From assembly GCA_003643835.1 (NCBI GenBank), contig QMKX01000007.1, forward strand, positions 1 to 61,701: a DNA stretch of 61,701 nt, in the 5' to 3' direction. Both the position numbers and the translations under genes were made by a program. Origin of the DNA: Campylobacterota bacterium (GTDB taxonomy: Bacteria; Campylobacterota; Campylobacteria; Campylobacterales; Arcobacteraceae). Positions within the stretch are counted from its first letter, which is position 1. Every line of letters starts with the position of its first letter. This document shows, piece after piece, positions 56,716 through 61,701 of the stretch. The notes under the pieces are model-generated. The model was not told where the DNA came from, made no database searches, and saw only the letters and a program-made list of their open reading frames with translations.

Positions 56716-57929
56716 ATATGGACTTTGAGAAAATTGCCTCAACATATGGCACTCCATGTTTTGTGTATGATTTTGACAATATCTCAAAAAAATACGACGA
56801 ACTAAAGATGGCATTTAAAGCACGAAAATCACTCGTATGTTATGCAGTCAAAGCAAACTCAAACTTAAGTTTACTACAGCATCTAGGCAATACAGGAGCT
56901 GGAGCGGACTGTGTAAGTGTAGGCGAGATAAGACGAGCAATATGTGCTGGCATCAAACCATATAAAATTATATTTTCAGGTGTCGGCAAAAAGGACAGCG
57001 AGATAGAGTTTGCTCTGCTACAAGATATACTTTTGGTCAACATAGAAAGCTCTCAAGAGTTAATCTGCGTAGAACAAGTAGCTAAAAAACTAGGTAAAAA
57101 AGCTAGAATATCTGTGCGAATAAACCCAAACATAGACCCAAAAACTCACAGCTATATATCAACAGGACTTCACGAAAACAAGTTTGGAGTAGACATAGAC
57201 GAGGCTAAACGGTTATATATATATGTCAAAAGCAGCAAATACTTAGAACCTATAGGGGTGCATATGCATATAGGAAGCCAACTAACCCAGCTACAACCTA
57301 TCCGCGATGCAGTTGCCATAGTTGCCAATCTTGCTAGAAATCTAAAAGCACTTGATATAGATATAAAGTTTTTTGATGTAGGTGGTGGACTAGCTATCAA
57401 ATACACAGATGAAAAACTTATAAACATGACGGACTATTCACAAATGATATTAGATGAGCTTCACGGACTTGATGTGACTATTGTCGCAGAGCCAGGGCGA
57501 TATATAGTAGGACAAAGTGGCTATCTGCTCACAAAAGTTTTGTATGAAAAAACAAACGAAAGCAAAAGATTTGTCATAGTAGATGCTGCTATGAATGATT
57601 TTATTCGCCCGGCATTGTATCAAGAAGCACATAAAATTAATTTATATGGTAAAACAACTCAAGGTAGTTTATGTAGTATAGTGGGGCCAGTATGTGAAAG
57701 TGGGGATTTTTTTGCAAAAAATATCAAGTTTCCAGCGACAAAAAGTGGAGATTTGGTGATAATCAATGACACAGGAGCATATGGCTATACGATGTCAAGC
57801 AACTACAACACAAGAGGCAAAGCAGTGCAAGTAGCAGTGCAAGGTGGAGCGGACAGATGTATAAGCAGGGCAGAAACTTTTGATGATATGATAAAGCTTG
57901 AAATAGAGTTTATAAAAGGTGTGATATGA
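56712..57929 (+). CDS. lysA: Diaminopimelate decarboxylase
   Basis: PLP enzyme of lysine synthesis, about 405 residues. The PLP lysine is K47 in CYAVKANS; HMHIGSQL, VGGGLAIKY, AEPGRYIVG and the active-site CESGDFF of the dimer partner are present. GTG 56712 overlaps the preceding stop and has AAAGG upstream; ATG 56718 two codons later would also fit. ATGA overlap with trpS. Confidence 0.95.
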   Translation: MNMDFEKIASTYGTPCFVYDFDNISKKYDELKMAFKARKSLVCYAVKANSNLSLLQHLGNTGAGADCVSVGEIRRAICAGIKPYKIIFSGVGKKDSEIEFALLQDILLVNIESSQELICVEQVAKKLGKKARISVRINPNIDPKTHSYISTGLHENKFGVDIDEAKRLYIYVKSSKYLEPIGVHMHIGSQLTQLQPIRDAVAIVANLARNLKALDIDIKFFDVGGGLAIKYTDEKLINMTDYSQMILDELHGLDVTIVAEPGRYIVGQSGYLLTKVLYEKTNESKRFVIVDAAMNDFIRPALYQEAHKINLYGKTTQGSLCSIVGPVCESGDFFAKNIKFPATKSGDLVIINDTGAYGYTMSSNYNTRGKAVQVAVQGGADRCISRAETFDDMIKLEIEFIKGVI

Positions 57930-58888
57930 GAATTTTAAGCGGCATACAGCCATCTGGAGCTATGCATATAGGCAACTATTTTGGGGCAGTAAAGCCTATA
58001 ATATCATCGCAAGATAGCGGAGAGCTTTTTGCTTTTATCGCTTCATATCATGCTATGACTTCGGTCAAAGACAAAGATATTTTGAGACAAAATATATTTG
58101 ACACGGCGGTTAACTTCTTGAGCCTTGGTTTAAATCCAGACAAAGCTATATTTTATCGCCAGCACGATGTGCCACAAGTGCTTGAGTTGTATTGGATACT
58201 ATCCATACTCACGCCTATGGCTATGCTTGAACGAGGTCATAGTTACAAAGATAAAGTAGCCAAAGGTATCAAATCATCACACGGACTGTTTTCGTATCCT
58301 GTGCTCATGGCAGCAGATATACTACTATTTGACGCAAACATAGTGCCAGTAGGCAAAGATCAAACTCAACATATAGAGATGTGTAGAGATATAGCAACTA
58401 CATTTAATGACAGGTTTGGAGATATTTTGACGATACCAAAAATAAAGATAGAACAAAACACACAGACAGTCATAGGAACCGATGGAGCAAAAATGTCAAA
58501 AAGTTATAACAATACCATAAATATGTTTGACACTGAAAAAAAACTAAAAAAACAAATCATGAATATAAAAACCGACAGCAAGGGCATACACGAGCCAAAA
58601 GATTATAAAACTTGTAGCATATACAAACTTTGTGAGCTTTTTATGAGCAAAAATGAACTGATACAACTCCAACAAAGATATATAAACAAAACAGAGGGAT
58701 ACGGACACTTCAAACAAACTTTGTATGAAATAGTTCAAAAATATTTTGCAGCATATAAAAACAAAAGAGAACACTACTTAAAAAACCCAGATGAAGTTGA
58801 GCATATGCTACAAAGTGGAGCTGCAAAAGCAAAAGCAAAAGCAACTAAAAAGTTAGAGACTATTCGTCAGGCTGTTGGGTTGAATTGA
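57926..58888 (+). CDS. trpS: Tryptophanyl-tRNA synthetase
   Basis: Class I synthetase, 320 residues. The HIGH-type motif is HIGN (14-17) in SGAMHIGNYFGA, and KMSKS lies near 189-193. GKDQTQHIEMCRDIA is also typical. Last gene of its unit; the 101-base gap after it holds a GATAAAAT promoter element for the next gene. Confidence 0.96.
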   Translation: MRILSGIQPSGAMHIGNYFGAVKPIISSQDSGELFAFIASYHAMTSVKDKDILRQNIFDTAVNFLSLGLNPDKAIFYRQHDVPQVLELYWILSILTPMAMLERGHSYKDKVAKGIKSSHGLFSYPVLMAADILLFDANIVPVGKDQTQHIEMCRDIATTFNDRFGDILTIPKIKIEQNTQTVIGTDGAKMSKSYNNTINMFDTEKKLKKQIMNIKTDSKGIHEPKDYKTCSIYKLCELFMSKNELIQLQQRYINKTEGYGHFKQTLYEIVQKYFAAYKNKREHYLKNPDEVEHMLQSGAAKAKAKATKKLETIRQAVGLN

Positions 58889-58945
58889 TTAAAAAATATA
58901 CATATTTTCCCTGTTTTGTTTAAGTTTGATTTAAGTTTATAGCGA

Positions 58946-58951
58946 TAAAAT
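58946..58951 (+). promoter_or_regulatory. Probable -10 box of the PPC-repeat protein gene
   Basis: TAAAAT in AGCGATAAAATATC, 38 bases before the ATG; AAAAGGGAAG follows as Shine-Dalgarno. Confidence 0.45.
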
Positions 58952-58989
58952 ATCTAAAATACTTTTAAAAAGTAATAAAAGGGAAGATT

Positions 58990-61701
58990 ATGAAAAATTT
59001 AGCAATATTCACAATGTTTTTGTCATTGGCTTTTGGTTATGACCATGGTCATAACATACAAACAGCTACACCAGTAGGTATCAATAGCACAACATCTGGC
59101 TCAATAGGAGTATCATCTGATAACGATTATTTCCAAATAATAGTGCCAAATAGAGGAGTGTTGATAGTCTCATCAACCGGAACAGCAGATATGGTAGGCT
59201 ACCTTCTAAATAGAATAGGCGAGCGAATAACAGCCAATGACGACGACGGTGTTGGTAGCAACTTTAGAATTTATAGTGAAGTGCAAGCCGGTATGTATTA
59301 TATAAAAGTCAGGAACTACAATCAATATGCGGTAAATAATTACTACATCAGAGTTAATTTCTCTGCAAGTGCCAATGTATCAACACAACCAGCACCAGCA
59401 CCACAAGTTCAAGATGACCATGTCAGCTACTTAGGAGGCATAGTAAATGGTGCTTTTGTAGATGGCGAACTTGCAACATTGGTTCAGCGAAACAGCAGGC
59501 AAGCAGGACGTATAGAAGTAGCTGGAGATGTTGACTTTTTCAAGATAAATACTAATAGAGCCGGCACCCTTGAAGTTTATTCTCAAAGTAGCTCAAATAT
59601 GGTAGGGCATATTTTTGATAGCAGTGGAACACAAGTAGCTGGCAATGACAACGATGGTGAAGGCTTGGATTTTAATATTGCTATTCACCTCGAAGCAAAT
59701 GAGAGGTACTATATTCAAGTACAAAATATAGATTTCAGAAGTGCACACGATTATAATATCGTGACGAGTTTCACACCAGACGCTCAAGTCCAACCAATCA
59801 CGACACCAACACCAACACCAACCACACCGATTGATGACCATGGCGATGACATGGCCAGTGCAACTTCTGTAGTGTTAGTTCCATCCACAAATCAAGCTAT
59901 GAAAACTGGCGCAATAGAAATTGACGATGATAATGATTATTTCAAAATTGAACTGGCACAAGCTGGGACATTAAAAATAGAATCAATCGGTCAAAATACT
60001 ATGAGAACAAATAATATGACTGGAATACTATACGACCATGCTGGAAATCACATAACATGGGATGAGCGTTCTGGAGATGGATATAACTTTAAAATTGAAC
60101 GGCAATTAGATAACGGAGTGTATTATATAAATATCAGAAAAACTGCTGGAACAAACAATGGCAGCTACACTGTGAGTTTTGATTTCACGCCAGACAATAC
60201 AACTAGTACAAGTGTTACACCACCTGCACAACAGACAGTTAGTGCCTTTGCCGACAATACAAATAATAGAATACATATAACACCAAATAGCTCCACACCA
60301 TCGCGTATTGATATACCAAATGAAGAGGATTATTTTGAAGTTATTCTACCAACTGCTGGCACTTTGATGATAAATTCAATCGGCTCATATGATATGGTTG
60401 GTTTTCTTTTGAATACAGATGATACAGTAATAGACAACAACGATGATACAGACGGCGGTGCCAATAATCGCAACTTTAGGATATCAAGAGATGTAGAGGC
60501 TGGGACATATTACATAAAAGTGAAAAACTATTATGGTCACATTACAAACGACTATACATTAGATGTTCGTTTTGTTTCAAATAATGTTCCGCCAACGCCA
60601 GCACCAACTGAAGATAATCAAACACCAGAATATCAAGATGATGACCATGTCAGCGGTATCACAACAATAGCACTAAATAGTAGCGCAGCAGGGCGTATTG
60701 ATGCAGTTGGAGATGAAGATTATTTTAAAATTATTTTGCCAAGCACTGGCATGCTGACTATAAGCTCAACTGGTGAGGATACATTTGAGTATCTACTTGA
60801 CAGCAATCGCCGCACTATAGCAAACGCAGGTGTTCATGGCAACGGGAACGATATTACAACAATCTTAAGACTTTCTGCCGGACAATACTATATAAAAGTG
60901 AGGCACATGGAACCAAATGGAACCGGTGATTATGCGATAAATGTTCGTTTTGTTTCTAATAACGCTTCACCAACACATTCTATACCACAAGCTGGAAATA
61001 ATCAACAACCAGCACCACAGATACAACAAGGATATCAAGACGATGATCATGTAGTTGGTATCGCAACAATAGCACTAAATAGTAGCGTAGCAGGGCGTAT
61101 TGGGACAATTGGAGATGAAGATTTATTTAAAATTATTTTGCCAAGCACTGGCATGCTGACTATAAACTCAACTGGCGAAGATGTGTTTGAGTATCTACTT
61201 AGCAGCACTTCTAATAATCGTGTTTTAGCTAATGCAGACATACAAGGCGATGGGCACAATATGAGAACTTTGGGACCACTAACTAGTGGCACATACTATA
61301 TAAAAGTTAGACATATTGAGCCAAATGGTACTGGAGATTATGTTTTAAACGTCAGATTTGTCGAAATCAACTTAGACAACACAAGAGCAGGCGACAGAGT
61401 ATCTGCAACACCAGATAATCACCCAATAGACGATGCGATACTCGTAGGAAGAAGAAGCACCACAGCAGGTAGTATAGATACAGCAGGCGAGTATGATTAT
61501 TTTAGAGTCAATTATATAAGAAGTGGCACTATGACTGTGCAATCAACTGGCTCAAGCGATATGTATGGATACTTATTAGATAGCAATGGCGATGAAATAA
61601 CACTCAATGACGATGCAGGCTCTGGCTATAACTTTAGAATAACAAGAGTTGTAGAACCAGGAACATACTATATAAAAGTTCGGCATTATAATAGGACACA
61701 A
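58990..61701 (+). CDS. Secreted protein of tandem PPC-like repeats (3' end beyond the window)
   Basis: Open for 904 codons from ATG 58990 to the last base with no stop. Signal peptide MKNLAIFTMFLSLAFG, then about seven beta-rich repeats starting near residues 18, 142, 281, 418, 548, 682 and 796. Each has a core like DEDYFKIILPSTGMLTI (aspartate-aromatic pair, then GTL), a Y-LL-D turn, an Asp/Asn-rich loop (NDDDGVGSNFRI) and a GxYYIKVR strand. This is the bacterial pre-peptidase C-terminal (PPC) pattern. Repeats are joined by Pro/Thr/Gln linkers (PTPTPTTP). No catalytic domain is seen so far; one could lie beyond the edge. Asp-rich loops suggest calcium binding. Confidence 0.85.
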   Translation, partial: MKNLAIFTMFLSLAFGYDHGHNIQTATPVGINSTTSGSIGVSSDNDYFQIIVPNRGVLIVSSTGTADMVGYLLNRIGERITANDDDGVGSNFRIYSEVQAGMYYIKVRNYNQYAVNNYYIRVNFSASANVSTQPAPAPQVQDDHVSYLGGIVNGAFVDGELATLVQRNSRQAGRIEVAGDVDFFKINTNRAGTLEVYSQSSSNMVGHIFDSSGTQVAGNDNDGEGLDFNIAIHLEANERYYIQVQNIDFRSAHDYNIVTSFTPDAQVQPITTPTPTPTTPIDDHGDDMASATSVVLVPSTNQAMKTGAIEIDDDNDYFKIELAQAGTLKIESIGQNTMRTNNMTGILYDHAGNHITWDERSGDGYNFKIERQLDNGVYYINIRKTAGTNNGSYTVSFDFTPDNTTSTSVTPPAQQTVSAFADNTNNRIHITPNSSTPSRIDIPNEEDYFEVILPTAGTLMINSIGSYDMVGFLLNTDDTVIDNNDDTDGGANNRNFRISRDVEAGTYYIKVKNYYGHITNDYTLDVRFVSNNVPPTPAPTEDNQTPEYQDDDHVSGITTIALNSSAAGRIDAVGDEDYFKIILPSTGMLTISSTGEDTFEYLLDSNRRTIANAGVHGNGNDITTILRLSAGQYYIKVRHMEPNGTGDYAINVRFVSNNASPTHSIPQAGNNQQPAPQIQQGYQDDDHVVGIATIALNSSVAGRIGTIGDEDLFKIILPSTGMLTINSTGEDVFEYLLSSTSNNRVLANADIQGDGHNMRTLGPLTSGTYYIKVRHIEPNGTGDYVLNVRFVEINLDNTRAGDRVSATPDNHPIDDAILVGRRSTTAGSIDTAGEYDYFRVNYIRSGTMTVQSTGSSDMYGYLLDSNGDEITLNDDAGSGYNFRITRVVEPGTYYIKVRHYNRTQ
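60631..61370 (+). repeat. Recent internal duplication of one PPC-like repeat
   Basis: The unit at 60631-61032 and the one beginning at 61033 are nearly identical over long runs, with a period of 402 bases (134 codons). Shared runs include ATAGCACTAAATAGTAGC, GCAGGGCGTATTG and AAAATTATTTTGCCAAGCAC. The other repeats of the gene are much more diverged. Confidence 0.8.

Noticed and set aside
59593-59841. Minus-strand Cys/Trp-rich frame in the PPC-repeat gene
   Set aside because: Antisense of the Thr-Pro linker; no start signal, and the plus strand is one uninterrupted repeat-coding frame.

Overview
The window is AT-rich, densely packed bacterial chromosome. Gene content points to Campylobacterota (Epsilonproteobacteria), probably a free-living sulfurimonad-like lineage. 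The c subunit of the ATP synthase has the campylobacterotal form with a cleavable N-terminus, a hemN-ccoI-ccoS block serves a cbb3 oxidase, IspE and IspH of the non-mevalonate pathway are present, and -10 boxes (TATAAT, TACAAT, GATAAAAT) lack an obvious -35. Genus is not certain. No rRNA, tRNA, CRISPR array, transposase or phage gene was seen.

Layout. 1-3376 (+): atpE, pabB, a pabC-like gene, an SspB-like gene and an AI-2E permease, mostly overlapping; then a lysR gene. 4350-9970 (-): thrB-ylxR-infB-rbfA-rimP-ispE. 10040-13001 (+): galU-panC-rimO. 13008-16451 (-): lepA, mrp, dCMP deaminase. 16630-18345 (+): an MsbA-type exporter, followed by the only long gene-free gap (18346-18762), which holds REP-like palindromes. 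18763-21241 (-): psd and dsbD. 21308-23936 (-): a three-gene type II restriction-modification (R-M) system, M1-R-M2. 24021-27969 (+): hemN-ccoI-ccoS. 28025-30678 (-): aroB-mscS. 30732-32716 (-): a second R-M pair, with R transcribed before M. 32770-35881 (-): pssA, hemJ, a 51-codon small ORF and a TonB-dependent receptor. 35994-40485 (+): ilvD-hisF-gdhA-tonB-like. 40501-41322 (-): nadC. 41393-44556 (+): an outer-membrane barrel gene broken by two frameshifts and a BspA-type lipoprotein. 44601-49711 (+): pepA-trmD and a TRAP transporter. 49719-56336 (-): pheS-pheT-aroA-ispH-nusA. 56422-58888 (+): a small acidic protein, lysA and trpS. 58990 to the end (+): a secreted protein of seven PPC-like repeats, cut by the window edge.

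Most of the window is housekeeping: translation (IF2, RbfA, RimP, LepA, RimO, TrmD, PheST, TrpS, NusA), amino-acid, cofactor and isoprenoid synthesis, phosphatidylethanolamine synthesis (PssA plus Psd) and heme/cbb3 maturation (HemN, HemJ, CcoI, CcoS, DsbD). Accessory material sits in the two R-M insertions, the REP cluster, the barrel/lipoprotein pair and the repeat protein.

The most unusual signal is in translation starts. aroB and ispH appear to start at ATT and ATC, each behind a well-placed Shine-Dalgarno sequence. Many other genes start at TTG, and five stop/start junctions are TTGA. Several start sites given here were chosen from Shine-Dalgarno and -10 positions rather than from the longest open frame.
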